From Lactococcus protaetiae (lineage in GTDB: Bacteria; Bacillota; Bacilli; Lactobacillales; Streptococcaceae): 64,000 nucleotides of DNA. Below the pieces are notes generated by a model. It ran no database searches, was not told the DNA's origin, and saw nothing but the letters and a program-made list of their open reading frames with translations. How positions within the stretch are numbered: the stretch's first letter is position 1; each line of letters starts with the position of its first letter. A program made the position numbers and the translations under genes. The stretch lies in assembly GCF_006965445.1 (NCBI RefSeq), contig NZ_CP041356.1:1550001-1614000 (forward strand), in the 5' to 3' direction. Shown here piece after piece: positions 8,280-21,140 of the stretch.

Positions 8280-9155
8280 ATGAGAGAGCGAACTTATGGA
8301 CAAGTTGAGATAGATGGAGATACATTGGTTTATAAAATCACGGGTCAGGGTTTGCCGCTCCTTTGCATTGCAGGTGGTGGCGGTGAGGGAGACAGCTTTC
8401 TTCCACTCGCAGACCAGCTGGCTGAGCATTTCAAGGTGATAAGCTATGACCGACGTGCTAATGGTCGCTCTACGGCACATTTTCCTGAGCATTTTGATTT
8501 AGCACAGCAGGTGCGAGACGCTAAAGCCGTGCTTCATGCGACTGGCGAAAATTCCGCTTATCTGCTTGGCAATAGTAGTGGTGCAGTGATTGCGCTGAAA
8601 ATGTTGCAAGATTTTCCAGATACGGTCAGAAAGGCGATTTTTCATGAGCCGCCTTTGACTCATTTGGCGGAAAATCCTGAAAAATGGCAGACTTTCATGA
8701 GCGATTGCTATCAGTTAGCGCTGGATAAAGGGGCTTCTAAGGCAGCGACAAAGTTTGGCATGGGAATCGTAGAGCGTTTTACGATTGAGCCGCTTTTAGC
8801 AGATTTTTATCTGAAACGCTATCTACGTACAGAAGCCAAAAAGGAAAGCTTGCCAAAGATTGAAGATGGACTTGCTGACAAGATTTTCATTGAGCAGGAG
8901 CTGTTAGCCGTAACAAATTTCTTGCCCGACTTTGCTGTCTTGGAGAAGTTAAAGAACAAAATGATTTTTGCGGCAGGTGAGTGGACTTTAGATAAAAAAG
9001 TCTGGTTAGCGCAGCCTCCTAAAGCTTGCAGTGAAAGGCTAGATTGCGATTTTGTTCGCTTAGCTGGCGGACATCTTGGCTTTATCAATCATGCGAAAGC
9101 CTGGCGCGAGATTTTAGAAGATAAGTTTTTGGAGCAAGAAAATCAGGTAAAATAA
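8280..9155 (+). CDS. Alpha/beta-fold hydrolase
   Basis: About 291 residues. Seen: LLCIAGGGGEGDSF (oxyanion region), ISYDRRANGRST, nucleophile elbow LLGNSSGAVIAL (Ser in G-N-S-S-G) and a His in LAGGHLGFINHAKAW. It differs from the hydrolase at 4572 and is closer to the peroxidase/esterase-like group with G-x-S-S-G. The ATG at 8280 is chosen since AGGCGG precedes it and the conserved start RTYGQVEIDGDTLVYK follows; an upstream GTG at 8235 would overlap the previous gene. The substrate is unknown. Confidence 0.8.
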   Translation: MRERTYGQVEIDGDTLVYKITGQGLPLLCIAGGGGEGDSFLPLADQLAEHFKVISYDRRANGRSTAHFPEHFDLAQQVRDAKAVLHATGENSAYLLGNSSGAVIALKMLQDFPDTVRKAIFHEPPLTHLAENPEKWQTFMSDCYQLALDKGASKAATKFGMGIVERFTIEPLLADFYLKRYLRTEAKKESLPKIEDGLADKIFIEQELLAVTNFLPDFAVLEKLKNKMIFAAGEWTLDKKVWLAQPPKACSERLDCDFVRLAGGHLGFINHAKAWREILEDKFLEQENQVK

Positions 9156-9156
9156 A

Positions 9157-9504
9157 ATGAAAAAATATTTTGTTTACGATGTCAACATGCTGTCGATGAA
9201 TTCGATTCTGCCATTTACAGCAAAGGACGCTGAGGCGGAGTTGAAGAAAGCGCAGGTTGAGTTTGGCGCAGATGTCGAATATTTGGCAGCTAAAGAATTG
9301 TTCCAAAAATTAAAAACAGGGGTACGCAGAAAAATGCGTGGCGAAGACGCAGAAATCATCTTGTCGCCTGTTTTGCAACGATATTTGGGCAGCTTTCGCA
9401 CCGAATTTCCTAAAGCAATCGTGTGGGTCTATGACGAAGGACGGGCTGTTCCTGACGGACCACGTGGACCAATGTCTGCTTGGGGAAATGGCAATCCGCA
9501 ATAG
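9157..9504 (+). CDS. Hypothetical protein in the trp operon
   Basis: A 115-residue soluble protein starting MKKYFVYDVNMLSMN, with an acidic-basic helical middle (AEAELKKAQ, KELFQKLKTGVRRKMRGED) and a Gly/Pro-rich tail PDGPRGPMSAWGNGNPQ. I do not recognise it. The start codon is 1 nt after the previous stop and trpA begins 26 nt after its end, so it is co-transcribed. No signal peptide or membrane segment. Confidence 0.7.
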   Translation: MKKYFVYDVNMLSMNSILPFTAKDAEAELKKAQVEFGADVEYLAAKELFQKLKTGVRRKMRGEDAEIILSPVLQRYLGSFRTEFPKAIVWVYDEGRAVPDGPRGPMSAWGNGNPQ

Positions 9505-9530
9505 TAAAATAAAATAGAAATGGTGAAACA

Positions 9531-10292
9531 ATGAAAACATTAGAAAAACATTTAAAAAACATTAGCAAAATCTTTATTCCCTACATCATGGCAGGTGACC
9601 ATGAAAAAGGGCTGGATGGACTGCAAGAAACAATTTCAGCGCTGGCAGCTGCTGGGGCTTCGGCCATCGAAATCGGAGTGCCATTTTCCGACCCTGTGGC
9701 TGACGGTCCTGTCATTGAGCAGGCAGGACTGCGTGCGCTAGCGAAAAATATCAATCTGACAGACATTGTAGCGACTTTGAAAACTGTCAAATCTTCTGTG
9801 CCTTTGGTCATCATGACTTACATGAATCCTGTCTATCAATACGGCACAGACAAATTTCTGTCAGCACTGACAGAAACGCCTGTCAAAGGTTTGATTGTCC
9901 CTGATGTGCCAATGGAAGCGCAAAATTTTATCACAGATTTTATCGGTGACAAAGACATTGCCCTCGTCCAGCTTGTCAGCCTGACCACAGGTACTGAGCG
10001 TCAAAAAGAATTGGTCAAAAATGCCGAAGGCTTTGTCTATGCTGTCGCTATCAACGGCGTGACAGGAAAAGAAAATGCCTATTCTGACGAGCTAGACGAG
10101 CATTTACGTCAGCTGTCAGTACTGACAGAAGTCCCAGTCTGCGTTGGTTTTGGTGTTTCTAGCCTGTCAGATGTTGAGCGCTTTAACAAAGTCGCTGACG
10201 GTGTCATCGTCGGATCAAAAATTGTCCGTGACCTGCATGAGGGCAAAAAAGACGAAGTGCTTGCCTTTATTCAAGCAGCTACGCAGAAATAA
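9531..10292 (+). CDS. trpA: Tryptophan synthase alpha chain
   Basis: 253 residues, normal for TrpA, which cleaves indole-3-glycerol phosphate and passes indole to TrpB. Conserved: [32 protein letters not shown] (catalytic Glu in [10 protein letters not shown]), [19 protein letters not shown] (second catalytic Asp), [12 protein letters not shown], and [27 protein letters not shown]. It is intact, unlike trpB. Two palindromic words lie inside it, at 9858-9873 (encoding LSALTE) and 10113-10128 (encoding LSVLTE). It is the last gene of the operon here; a new promoter follows. Confidence 0.95.
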   Translation: MKTLEKHLKNISKIFIPYIMAGDHEKGLDGLQETISALAAAGASAIEIGVPFSDPVADGPVIEQAGLRALAKNINLTDIVATLKTVKSSVPLVIMTYMNPVYQYGTDKFLSALTETPVKGLIVPDVPMEAQNFITDFIGDKDIALVQLVSLTTGTERQKELVKNAEGFVYAVAINGVTGKENAYSDELDEHLRQLSVLTEVPVCVGFGVSSLSDVERFNKVADGVIVGSKIVRDLHEGKKDEVLAFIQAATQK

Positions 10293-10323
10293 TAATAAAT
10301 AAAATATATATTCTAATTTATTG

Positions 10324-10375
10324 TTGACAACGATTTCTTGAAATGTTATACTTATACTCAAATAAAACGTTTTCA
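10324..10375 (+). promoter_or_regulatory. bgl promoter with downstream cre site
   Basis: A -35 TTGACA (10324-10329) and -10 TATACT (10347-10352) are spaced by 17 bp. Immediately after the expected start lies ATAAAACGTTTTCA (10362-10375), matching 13 of 14 positions of the lactococcal catabolite-responsive element. CcpA binding here should block transcription when glucose is present. Confidence 0.75.
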
Positions 10376-10383
10376 CGAAAAAT

Positions 10384-10447
10384 GGATAGTGATTATTAAG
10401 TTAAGCTAGACCTTATCATACCTTATATTATGGGGTGGGTAAGGTCT
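10384..10447 (+). promoter_or_regulatory. LicT-type RNA antiterminator (RAT) overlapping a terminator
   Basis: The 29-nt RAT-like sequence at 10384-10412 starts GGATAGTGATTATTAAG and ends AGACC. It overlaps the left arm of a terminator hairpin (AGACCTTA at 10408-10415 pairs with TAAGGTCT at 10440-10447, followed by a T run). This is the standard BglG/LicT arrangement: the dimeric antiterminator stabilises the RAT fold when the sugar is present and allows read-through into licT. Confidence 0.8.
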
Positions 10448-10472
10448 TTTTTGTGAAATAATGGAGTAAAAT

Positions 10473-11317
10473 TTGAAAATCAAAAAAGTTCTGAACAATA
10501 ATGTGGTCATTGCGAAGAATGAAAACGGAGAAGAGACTATTCTTATGGACTAGGTCTTGGATTTGGAAAAAAGTCAGGAGAGTTTGTAGAGGATGAAAAA
10601 ATAGAAAAGATTTTTTCTCTGAAAGCTGGTACTGATAAGCAGAATTTTTATGAAATTCTTTCAGAAATTCCAAGTCACATCATTGAGTTATCAATGGTCA
10701 CGCTTTCTGAAGCGAAAGCGAAGTTCCAAAAAGAAATCTCAGATACAGTTTTAATTTCTTTTGCTGACCATCTCAATGCAGCAATCATTCGTGCAAAAGA
10801 AAATATTGTCATCAAAAATTTCTTGCTGTGGGATATTAAAAGATTTTTCCCCGAAGAGTTCAAAATTTGTCTAGGAACATTGGAAAAAGTAAAACAAGAG
10901 CTGGGAATTTCATTGCCAGAAGATGAAGCAGGTTTCTTGGCGATGCATATTGTCAATGGAACACTGGGCAGTGGACATGAGTATGCGACTCAGTTGACTA
11001 AACTTATGGAAGAAATCCTAACAACATTAAAATACACCTTACAAGTCAATTTTAACGAGCAAGATGCCTATTTTCAACGTTTTATCACACATCTCAAGTT
11101 TTTTGCTGAACGTATCTTGTCTGGGTCAATATCTGATGAAACGGCAGATGAGGATTTATTTGAACTCATCGTTCGTAAATACCCTAGAGCTTACCTCGGA
11201 ACATCAAAAATAAGTGAGTTTTTGAAACAAACACGCGCTTATCAAGTTTCTCAAAGTGAGCAAATTTATATGACCGTGCATATTGCGCGAATTCTGGAAA
11301 AAATCCAGAAAAATTAA
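10473..11317 (+). pseudogene. licT: BglG/LicT-family transcriptional antiterminator, frameshifted
   Basis: A TTG start after GGAG gives KIKKVLNNNVVIAKNENGEETILM, the RNA-binding domain start. The frame then stops, and GLGLGFGKKSGEFV...continues in another frame, joined by adding one G to the GG at 10547-10548. Restored length is 281 residues, normal for BglG/LicT. Two PRD domains follow, with the conserved histidines visible in FADHLNAAI, AMHIVNGTL, FITHLKFFAERI and VHIARI. The PTS phosphorylates these to control antitermination of the following bgl genes. Confidence 0.85.
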
Positions 11318-11326
11318 TCTTGGTAA

Positions 11327-13309
<1,983 letters not shown>

Positions 13310-13367
13310 TAAAAACATCAACAGGTAGAAGAACTAAATGATAAAAAACTAAAAATAAGGAGACAAA

Positions 13368-14803
<1,436 letters not shown>

Positions 14804-14813
14804 AAAGGATAAG

Positions 14814-14842
14814 AAATTCCGTCAAATTTGACGGAATTTTTA
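14814..14842 (+). terminator. Intrinsic terminator of the bgl operon
   Basis: AAATTCCGTCAAATTTGACGGAATTTTT forms a stem (AAATTCCGTC/GACGGAATTT) followed by T residues just after the bglA stop. Confidence 0.85.
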
Positions 14843-15127
14843 TGTATCATAATAAATTAGATAGCATCTCAGACTTCATTTTTGGTTTGACTAAGATGAC
14901 AAGATTGGAGAAAAATAAAGATATAAAACTTCTAAGAAATTTTGTTTTGTTTCGAGATTTTCTATTTTGTAATGAAGGTCTGCTCTTTGGGACTGTATAT
15001 AAATGCTTATAATGAGTAAGTCTTATCTCTAAGTTTTCTTGATTTTCCTGAGTTCTGGACAAACAGCTTCACATCTTGATATAATTGAGCTTGTGTTAAA
15101 TTAGATTAAAATGATATAGAGGAGTAT
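14843..15127. other. Intergenic region without recognisable gene
   Basis: AT-rich sequence between the bgl terminator and the cation transporter. Near its end TTGATATAATTG and TGATATAGAGGAG suggest a promoter and ribosome-binding site for the next gene. I see no coding signal in the rest. Confidence 0.5.
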
Positions 15128-16063
15128 ATGGAAAAAGAAAAGAAAAATTCAGGGATGTTTGCTGTATTTGCAGCGCTTGGTGCCAATGTTTTGGTGGCAA
15201 TCAGTAAATTTATTGGTTTTGGGTTGTCTGGCTCCGCTGCGATGCTTAACGAGAGCATTCATTCGGTTGTAGACTGTGGTAATCAGATCTTGTTACTCTT
15301 CGGTGACAGGCAAGCGAAACAGGCTTCAAGTAATCTGCATCAATTTGGTGAGGCGCGAGCGAAATACTTTTTTAGCATGATTGTTGCAACGTTTCTATTT
15401 TTTGGTGGAGGAGTGATTGGTGTGATGGAGGCATTTGAAAAGCTTATTCATCCTGAGCACTCAGTTGAAAATCCTTGGATTGTTATTGTAATTTTGCTTG
15501 TTGGTATGTTGATTGAAGGGTCATCATTGCGAATTGCATTTAAAGAAATTGCGGAGTTGAATACAGATAAATTACCTATTTTCAAGTTTTTACATGAGAG
15601 TCGTCACAGCGAAATTTTGGTTATTTTTGCTGAGGATTTATGTGCAATTATTGGACTACTCTTGGCGCTTTTAGGAACTGTTTTGACGATGTTTACGTCT
15701 AATCCATTATTTGATGCAATAAGTGGTCTTTTAATTGGCTTTTTACTTATGGCTGCAGCGATTTTCTTGACAAGAGAATTTTATAGTTTGATTGTCGGGG
15801 AGAGAGTGACAGACAGTGACCTTTCTAAAATTTTATCAGCATTTGAACGTCCTGAAATTAAACAAGTCATCAATATTAGAACGACTCATCTAGGTCCAAC
15901 AGAAATCTTGATTGCAGCAAAAATAGATATTATAAGTAGTGAAGAAGCGCATGGTTACGGAATTATCAATAGTATTGAGGAGAAAATTCGACAAAAGCTC
16001 CCAGATAAAAAATGTTATATTTATGTTGAAATTGATGAATTTGATGAACATTATAACAGATGA
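15128..16063 (+). CDS. Cation diffusion facilitator family transporter
   Basis: 311 residues. Six membrane helices are expected in the first 210 residues (e.g. MFAVFAALGANVLVAISKFIGFGLSGSAAMLNESIHSVVDCGNQ region at 9-55), with metal-site residues in ESIHSVVDC and the later ESRHSEILVIFAEDLCA. A cytoplasmic ferredoxin-like C-terminal domain follows (LSKILSAFERPEIKQVINIRTTHLGP). It exports divalent cations such as Zn, Fe or Mn by proton exchange; the metal is unknown. A GAGGAG site precedes the ATG. It has its own promoter and a shared terminator with coaA downstream. Confidence 0.85.
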   Translation: MEKEKKNSGMFAVFAALGANVLVAISKFIGFGLSGSAAMLNESIHSVVDCGNQILLLFGDRQAKQASSNLHQFGEARAKYFFSMIVATFLFFGGGVIGVMEAFEKLIHPEHSVENPWIVIVILLVGMLIEGSSLRIAFKEIAELNTDKLPIFKFLHESRHSEILVIFAEDLCAIIGLLLALLGTVLTMFTSNPLFDAISGLLIGFLLMAAAIFLTREFYSLIVGERVTDSDLSKILSAFERPEIKQVINIRTTHLGPTEILIAAKIDIISSEEAHGYGIINSIEEKIRQKLPDKKCYIYVEIDEFDEHYNR

Positions 16064-16249
16064 TAGGTTTCTGCCATAACTATTTCCACTTTAAAATCCA
16101 ATAGGAATTTTATACGACAGATGTCTATCCGCTCTAAAGGACTAGAATGATTCGTGGCAACTGCAATTAGTGCATCATGGTGCTATTTTTACGCCGAGAA
16201 GTCGATTCGTTGTTGCTTTTCATAACAAATAGCTATATAGTAGAATTAA

Positions 16250-16278
16250 AACCTGTCAGCATGCTGACAGGTTTTTGT
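16250..16278. terminator. Bidirectional terminator built from the CTGTCAG palindrome
   Basis: AAACCTGTCAGCATGCTGACAGGTTTTT lies between the two converging genes (cation transporter and coaA). The stem contains CTGTCAGCATGCTGACAG at 16253-16270, with A and T runs on both sides, so it can work in both directions. Confidence 0.8.
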
Positions 16279-16289
16279 AATTAATAATA

Positions 16290-17210
16290 TTAGAATTTTT
16301 TTAGATAAATTTTATCAACATAATGATTTTCTGATTTATGTAGGATGACTTCTGCACGATTTCTCGTAGGTTCAATGTATTCTTTTAAATTAATTCGATT
16401 AACTCTTGCCCAAGTTTCTTTTGCCAAATTGACAACTTTACTTGTAGACATTTTAGTAAATTGGTGATAAAAATTTGTTGTGTCATATTTTGCTAATTTT
16501 AAAAGACTATCAAAACGTTCTAGATACCACTTTTCAATTAATTCCTCTTCAGCATCAACATAAATTGAAAAATCATAAAAATCACTGATATAGAGCATCT
16601 GATTTTGTGGATTTTGTAAAACGTTGATTCCTTCAACAATGAGAATATCAGGACTGTCAATAGTTTGAACTTGATCAGGAAGAATATCGTAAGTTTCATG
16701 TGAATAAATTGGAATTTCACATTTCTCACCATTTTTCACATGATAGAGAAAGGCAAGCAGCCGCTCCATATCGTAGCTCTCAGGAAAACCTTTTCTATCA
16801 AGTATTCCTCGGTTTTTCAAATCATCAGTAGTATATAAAAAACCGTCAGTAGTGACTAACTCAACACTGAGTTTAGGAAAAGCGCGTGAAAGTAAAAGCT
16901 GCACAAGTCTTGCTGTAGTTGATTTTCCGACAGCGACAGAGCCAGAAATGCCGATAATTAATGGTGGCGTTTTCACGATTTTTTGTAAAAAAAGTCCTTT
17001 AGAAAAGCTCATATCTTCTAAATTTTTTTTGTATAAACGTAAGAGATGGACGAGCGGTAGATAGACATCTTGCACGTCTTTCAGACTAATTTCGTCATTG
17101 AGTGAGCGAATAGATTCAAGCTCATCATGTGTCAGAGGCGCGATAGAAGTTTTGTAAAGATTTTGCCAAGTTTCACGGCTAATTTCGTCGAAATTGATGA
17201 ATTCATTCAT
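16290..17210 (-). CDS. coaA: Pantothenate kinase (type I)
   Basis: 306 residues. It phosphorylates pantothenate in the first step of coenzyme A synthesis. Visible: the P-loop [16 protein letters not shown] (about 93-108), VTTDGFLY (catalytic Asp), [19 protein letters not shown] and [11 protein letters not shown]; these mark the bacterial CoaA family. Single gene on the minus strand with a converging neighbour. A cluster of CTGTCA half-sites (17230-17270) lies just upstream of its start. Confidence 0.93.
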   Translation of the reverse strand: MNEFINFDEISRETWQNLYKTSIAPLTHDELESIRSLNDEISLKDVQDVYLPLVHLLRLYKKNLEDMSFSKGLFLQKIVKTPPLIIGISGSVAVGKSTTARLVQLLLSRAFPKLSVELVTTDGFLYTTDDLKNRGILDRKGFPESYDMERLLAFLYHVKNGEKCEIPIYSHETYDILPDQVQTIDSPDILIVEGINVLQNPQNQMLYISDFYDFSIYVDAEEELIEKWYLERFDSLLKLAKYDTTNFYHQFTKMSTSKVVNLAKETWARVNRINLKEYIEPTRNRAEVILHKSENHYVDKIYLKKF

Positions 17211-17282
17211 GATAAATATTTTATCATATTTCTGTCATTACTGACAAACTTTCTGTCAGCTGTCAGTAAGCAGTAAATCTGT

Positions 17283-17592
17283 GATGAAGTCAAGACTTAT
17301 TCAGTGGGAGTTTCGTAAAACATTTGTCCATTTTCTCTAGTCGCTAAAGCGACTGATAAAAGGGCAACTCGCCACTGAATTTAGTCGGACGAAATTCAAA
17401 GATTGCCATTCCGACTAGGTGCTTCAGCACCTTAGCGAGGATGGACAGCGTAGCGCAGCGGAGATAGTGCTGCTTTATCCCCAATCTAAGAGGTGGGGAA
17501 TTGCGATTGCGACTAGCCACTTTAGTGGCATAGCGAGCATCGACAGCGGAGTCGTAAGGCGGAGATAGCACGCACTTGCTTCGATAAATATA
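17283..17592 (-). mobile_element. Non-autonomous palindromic element (copy C)
   Basis: About 310 bp in the reverse orientation relative to copies A and B. It begins ATGAAGTCAAGACTTATTC with the right-end hairpin CAGTGGGAGTTTCG... and ends GCACGCACTTGCTTCGAT. The interior holds small self-paired modules: AGTCGCTAAAGCGACT, GGTGCTTCAGCACC, and CCACTTTAGTGG, plus CCCCAATCTAAGAGGTGGGG. No protein-coding gene is convincing inside it. The ends match copies D and F closely. Confidence 0.7.
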
Positions 17593-17773
17593 TAAGTTCA
17601 AACATAGAATGTAAGCAGTGCTTAGTTCTGCTAAGTTAAATATCGTAAAATAGCTTCAACGATGTGGGTTGCCAACATTACATCTAAATAAATGTAAGAG
17701 TTTACATGATAAAATTGCACTTATGAAAAAATTTTCAGCGCGAAAAAAAATGATTTATGATAGAATAATGATA

Positions 17774-18373
17774 ATGGTAAAGACAAATATGTACTACGAG
17801 GATAATCGTGATTTAGCGCATGATATCCAAGAAATAAAAGTTCAACTTCTAGGAATACCCATGAAATTTTTGACAGACAGTGGTGTCTTTTCAAAAAACG
17901 GGATTGATTATGGTTCACGAGTTTTATTAGAAAATTTTGAACAAGAGGGTGCTAAAACGCTATTGGATGTTGGTTGTGGTTATGGGACACTTGGACTAAC
18001 TTTAGCCAAAAAATATGATTTAGCGGTCACAATGGTTGATGTAAATAGTCGTGCATTGGATTTGTGCCGTCAGAATGCTGACAGAAATGCTGTCAGTACT
18101 GATGAAATCAAAATTTCTGATCTTTATGATGCTGTCAGTGGGAAATACGATGCAATTATCAGCAATCCACCGATTCGGGCAGGAAAATCAGTTGTTCATG
18201 GTATTTTAGAGGGAAGTTTTGAACATCTCAATGATGAAGGAACGCTTACGATTGTCATTCAGAAAAAGCAAGGAGCACCATCTGCTCAAAAAAAGATGGA
18301 AGAAGTCTTCGGCAATTGTACCGTAGTTGCGAAAGATAAGGGTTACTTCATTTTGAGAAGTTACAAAAAATGA
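17774..18373 (+). CDS. Class I SAM-dependent methyltransferase (RsmC-like)
   Basis: About 199 residues. SAM-binding motif I is TLLDVGCGYGTLGLTLAKK; the catalytic motif NPPIRAG (N-P-P-x) is that of N2-guanine rRNA methyltransferases of the RsmC/RlmG group. MYYEDNRDLAHDIQEIKVQLLG and the GVFSKNGIDYGSRVLL stretch match short Gram-positive members. The start is uncertain: ATG 17774 or ATG 17789; neither has a strong ribosome-binding site. Upstream TTATGATAGAAT could be the -10 region. It is followed 25 nt later by pdp. Confidence 0.8.
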   Translation: MVKTNMYYEDNRDLAHDIQEIKVQLLGIPMKFLTDSGVFSKNGIDYGSRVLLENFEQEGAKTLLDVGCGYGTLGLTLAKKYDLAVTMVDVNSRALDLCRQNADRNAVSTDEIKISDLYDAVSGKYDAIISNPPIRAGKSVVHGILEGSFEHLNDEGTLTIVIQKKQGAPSAQKKMEEVFGNCTVVAKDKGYFILRSYKK

Positions 18374-18398
18374 TAGTAAAATTAGAATAGGAGCAAAA

Positions 18399-19691
18399 AT
18401 GACCTATAGAATGGTTGACCTCATCCAAAAAAAAAGAGATGGTGAAAGTTTTAATAAACCCGAAATAGACTGGATGATTGAAAATTATGTAGCTGGTAGC
18501 GTTCCAGACTATCAAATGTCTGCACTTGCAATGGCAATTTATTTCAAAGGGATGAATACTTCTGAAATATCAAATCTCACGATGGCAATGGTTCATTCAG
18601 GAAAAGAATTTGATTTGAGTGAAATCCCAGGCATCAAAGTAGATAAACATTCAACAGGTGGTGTTGGCGATAAAGTAACGCTAATCCTCGCTCCACTCGT
18701 TGCTTCTTTCGGTGTTCCTGTTGCAAAAATGTCAGGACGTGGACTTGGTCATACAGGTGGAACTTTAGATAAATTAGAGTCTATTCCAGGTTTTAATATT
18801 GAAAAAACTGAGGCAGGATTCATTGAACAGGTAAAAGATATTGGGATTGCTGTGATTGGACAATCAGATGAGCTTGTAAAGGCGGATAAGCTCCTTTATG
18901 CGCTCCGAGATGTAACAGCGACAGTTGACATTATTCCTCTTATTGCAAGCTCTGTGATGTCTAAAAAGATTGCCGCAGGTTCAGATGCAATTTTACTTGA
19001 TGTGACAGTAGGAGATGGTGCTTTCATGAAGTCTGTGGAAGATGCACGGATTTTGGCACGAACTATGGTTGATCTCGGTAAATCTGTTGGCCGTGAAACT
19101 GTTGCTGTTATCACAAACATGAGTCAGCCTTTAGGCTATGCCATTGGAAATCGTAATGAAATTACAGAAGCAGTCAATACGCTAAATGGTAAGGGAACAG
19201 CTGAATTTCGCCAATTTATTGCCGAATTAGCACAGATTATGCTGGAGCTTGCAGGCGATAAAAAAACAATCCCAGAAATCCTACAAAATCTTGATAATGG
19301 ACTTGCCTATGCCAAATTTGTCGCTATGATAAAAGCCCAAGGAGGCGATCCAACAGCCTTTGAAAATCTGACTGCACCGCTCAAAACCAAATACAAAGTT
19401 GAAATTCGTGCCTCCAAAACAGGCTTCATCACTGATGAAAAAGCATTAGGTGTTGGTGTTCTTGCCATGAAACTGGGTGCTGGACGCGCTACAAAAGCTG
19501 ATACAATTGATTTTGAAGCAGGAATTCTACTTGCAAAAAAAGTCGGAGATAAAGTTAGCAACAACGATTTAATTGCAACACTTTATAGTAATCGTGAAAT
19601 TTCAGAAGAACTCATCTCCGAGTTTAACGATAGCATTGTCATTTCTGACGAACAAGTTCATCAGAAAGAAATATTAGAAATTGTTCGCTAA
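18399..19691 (+). CDS. pdp: Pyrimidine-nucleoside phosphorylase
   Basis: 430 residues. It cleaves uridine, thymidine or deoxyuridine with phosphate. Conserved signatures: MAIYFKGM, KVDKHSTGGVGDKVTL (phosphate site), MSGRGLGHTGGTLDKLESI (phosphorylase signature), ASSVMSKKIAAGSDAILLDVT. The size is usual for the family. It lies in a nucleoside salvage group with deoC, cdd and bmpA. An AGGAG site precedes the ATG. Confidence 0.95.
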   Translation: MTYRMVDLIQKKRDGESFNKPEIDWMIENYVAGSVPDYQMSALAMAIYFKGMNTSEISNLTMAMVHSGKEFDLSEIPGIKVDKHSTGGVGDKVTLILAPLVASFGVPVAKMSGRGLGHTGGTLDKLESIPGFNIEKTEAGFIEQVKDIGIAVIGQSDELVKADKLLYALRDVTATVDIIPLIASSVMSKKIAAGSDAILLDVTVGDGAFMKSVEDARILARTMVDLGKSVGRETVAVITNMSQPLGYAIGNRNEITEAVNTLNGKGTAEFRQFIAELAQIMLELAGDKKTIPEILQNLDNGLAYAKFVAMIKAQGGDPTAFENLTAPLKTKYKVEIRASKTGFITDEKALGVGVLAMKLGAGRATKADTIDFEAGILLAKKVGDKVSNNDLIATLYSNREISEELISEFNDSIVISDEQVHQKEILEIVR

Positions 19692-19692
19692 A

Positions 19693-19890
19693 ATGAATGA
19701 TGATTTAAAACTTCCGCCAGTCATTGTTGGACTTCAAGTCGTATTATCTGCACTTTCTGGTGCAATAATAAAGTTGCTCTTGCAAAATTATAGTTGGGTT
19801 ATACAACTTATCGCTTTTATTATCATCTTCGTCATTATTTACATCATTGTCGGAATGGTTTATTTGAAATGGAATAAAAACAGAACCTAG
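19693..19890 (+). CDS. Small membrane protein
   Basis: A 65-residue protein starting one base after the pdp stop: MNDDLKLPPVIVGLQVVLSA. Two hydrophobic helices (about 10-25 and 33-57) separated by a short NYSW turn, and a basic tail KWNKNRT. No family recognised; the placement suggests co-transcription with pdp. Confidence 0.65.
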   Translation: MNDDLKLPPVIVGLQVVLSALSGAIIKLLLQNYSWVIQLIAFIIIFVIIYIIVGMVYLKWNKNRT

Positions 19891-20014
19891 TGTTTACGCA
19901 AACCATCTCTTATGTTTGCCCTTACTTTTATCATTTATCGCATACTAAATCTGCTAATATAGTTTTAGATTTAGAGATAAACTATTAAAAGATAAAATTT
20001 AAAAACAATAAAGA

Positions 20015-20056
20015 AAGGAATTGAACTCCAAATAAGGGGTTCATCTCTTAAAAATG
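20015..20056 (+). promoter_or_regulatory. Ribosome-binding site separated from the deoC start by a hairpin
   Basis: A good GAAAGGA site lies about 36 nt ahead of the deoC ATG, too far for normal initiation. Between them GAACTCC and GGGGTTC form a 7-bp stem with a 6-nt loop. Folding would bring the site to a normal distance; alternatively the weak AAGGGG inside the stem is used. Confidence 0.4.
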
Positions 20057-20761
20057 AAAATTAATAAATATATTGACCACACGATTCTTAAAGCGGATAG
20101 CTCGCAAGAAAAAGTTCAACAAATCATTGATGAAGCTAAAAAATATGACTTTATGAGTGTATGTATTAACCCAACATGGGTAAGTTTTGCAAGTAAACAA
20201 TTAAAAGATACGGATGTTAAAGTTTGTACAGTCATTGGTTTCCCTCTTGGAGCAAACACATCAGAAGTTAAGGCTTTCGAAGCAAAAAATGCCATTGAAA
20301 ATGGTGCTGATGAGATTGATATGGTCATTAATATTGGTGCAGCTAAAGATGGAAATTGGGAGCTTGTTGAATCAGATATTGCAGCAGTAAATGCAGTAAA
20401 AGAAGACAAACTTTTGAAGGTCATTATTGAAACAAGCCTCCTTACAGACGATGAAAAAGTCAAATCTTGCGAAGCAGCAGTACGTGCAGGGGCAGATTTT
20501 GTCAAAACATCAACTGGTTTTTCAACTGCAGGAGCAACGGTTGCAGATATTAAATTGATGCGTGCTACAGTAGGTCCTGATATGGGTGTTAAAGCATCAG
20601 GTGGGGTACATAATCTTGAAGAAGCCAAAGCAATGATTGATGCAGGGGCAACGCGACTTGGTGTATCCGCAGGAGTTGCAATCATGGAAGGTTTAGGGCG
20701 ACCAAATGAGGGTGCTAAATCTGCGGATAAAACATCGGGAGAGAGTGATGCCAGTTACTAA
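20054..20761 (+). CDS. deoC: Deoxyribose-phosphate aldolase
   Basis: 235 residues. It splits 2-deoxyribose 5-phosphate into acetaldehyde and glyceraldehyde 3-phosphate. Visible: [10 protein letters not shown] at the N terminus, [39 protein letters not shown], the Schiff-base Lys in [16 protein letters not shown], and [29 protein letters not shown]. The final 14 nt overlap cdd. It completes a deoxynucleoside breakdown route with pdp. Confidence 0.95.
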   Translation: MKINKYIDHTILKADSSQEKVQQIIDEAKKYDFMSVCINPTWVSFASKQLKDTDVKVCTVIGFPLGANTSEVKAFEAKNAIENGADEIDMVINIGAAKDGNWELVESDIAAVNAVKEDKLLKVIIETSLLTDDEKVKSCEAAVRAGADFVKTSTGFSTAGATVADIKLMRATVGPDMGVKASGGVHNLEEAKAMIDAGATRLGVSAGVAIMEGLGRPNEGAKSADKTSGESDASY

Positions 20762-21140
20762 TGATATGATACAGGCGGCTAAAGATGCTGCTTCGCACGC
20801 TTATATCCCCTATTCTCATTTTCCAGTTGGTGCAGCTTTTCATACACCAGATGGTCAAATCATTACAGGGTGTAATATTGAAAATGCCAGTTTTGGATTA
20901 TCTAATTGTGCCGAACGAACAGCGATTTTCAAAGCAATATCAGAGGGGATAACACATTTTGATGCGCTTTATATCTATGGTGAGACGCAAGAACCTATCA
21001 GCCCTTGTGGTGCTTGCCGACAAGTGATTGCAGAGTTTTGTGCTGCAGATATGCCAGTTTATCTATTGTCAAAGACGGATAAAGTTAAGGAAACTTCTGT
21101 AGGTGAATTGTTACCTTATTCGTTTACCGAATTGAACTAA
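20748..21140 (+). CDS. cdd: Cytidine deaminase
   Basis: About 130 residues, the homotetrameric short form. It deaminates cytidine or deoxycytidine. The zinc site is visible: [23 protein letters not shown] (Cys and catalytic Glu of CAE) and [12 protein letters not shown] (two Cys). The ATG at 20748 follows GGGAGAG; an upstream in-frame start at 20706 would lie deep inside deoC. Translational coupling with deoC is likely. Confidence 0.95.
   Translation: MPVTNDMIQAAKDAASHAYIPYSHFPVGAAFHTPDGQIITGCNIENASFGLSNCAERTAIFKAISEGITHFDALYIYGETQEPISPCGACRQVIAEFCAADMPVYLLSKTDKVKETSVGELLPYSFTELN

Noticed and set aside
16064-16249. Gene remnant between the cation transporter and coaA terminator
   Set aside because: Short open pieces in several frames but no recognisable protein similarity or start; I cannot support a pseudogene.
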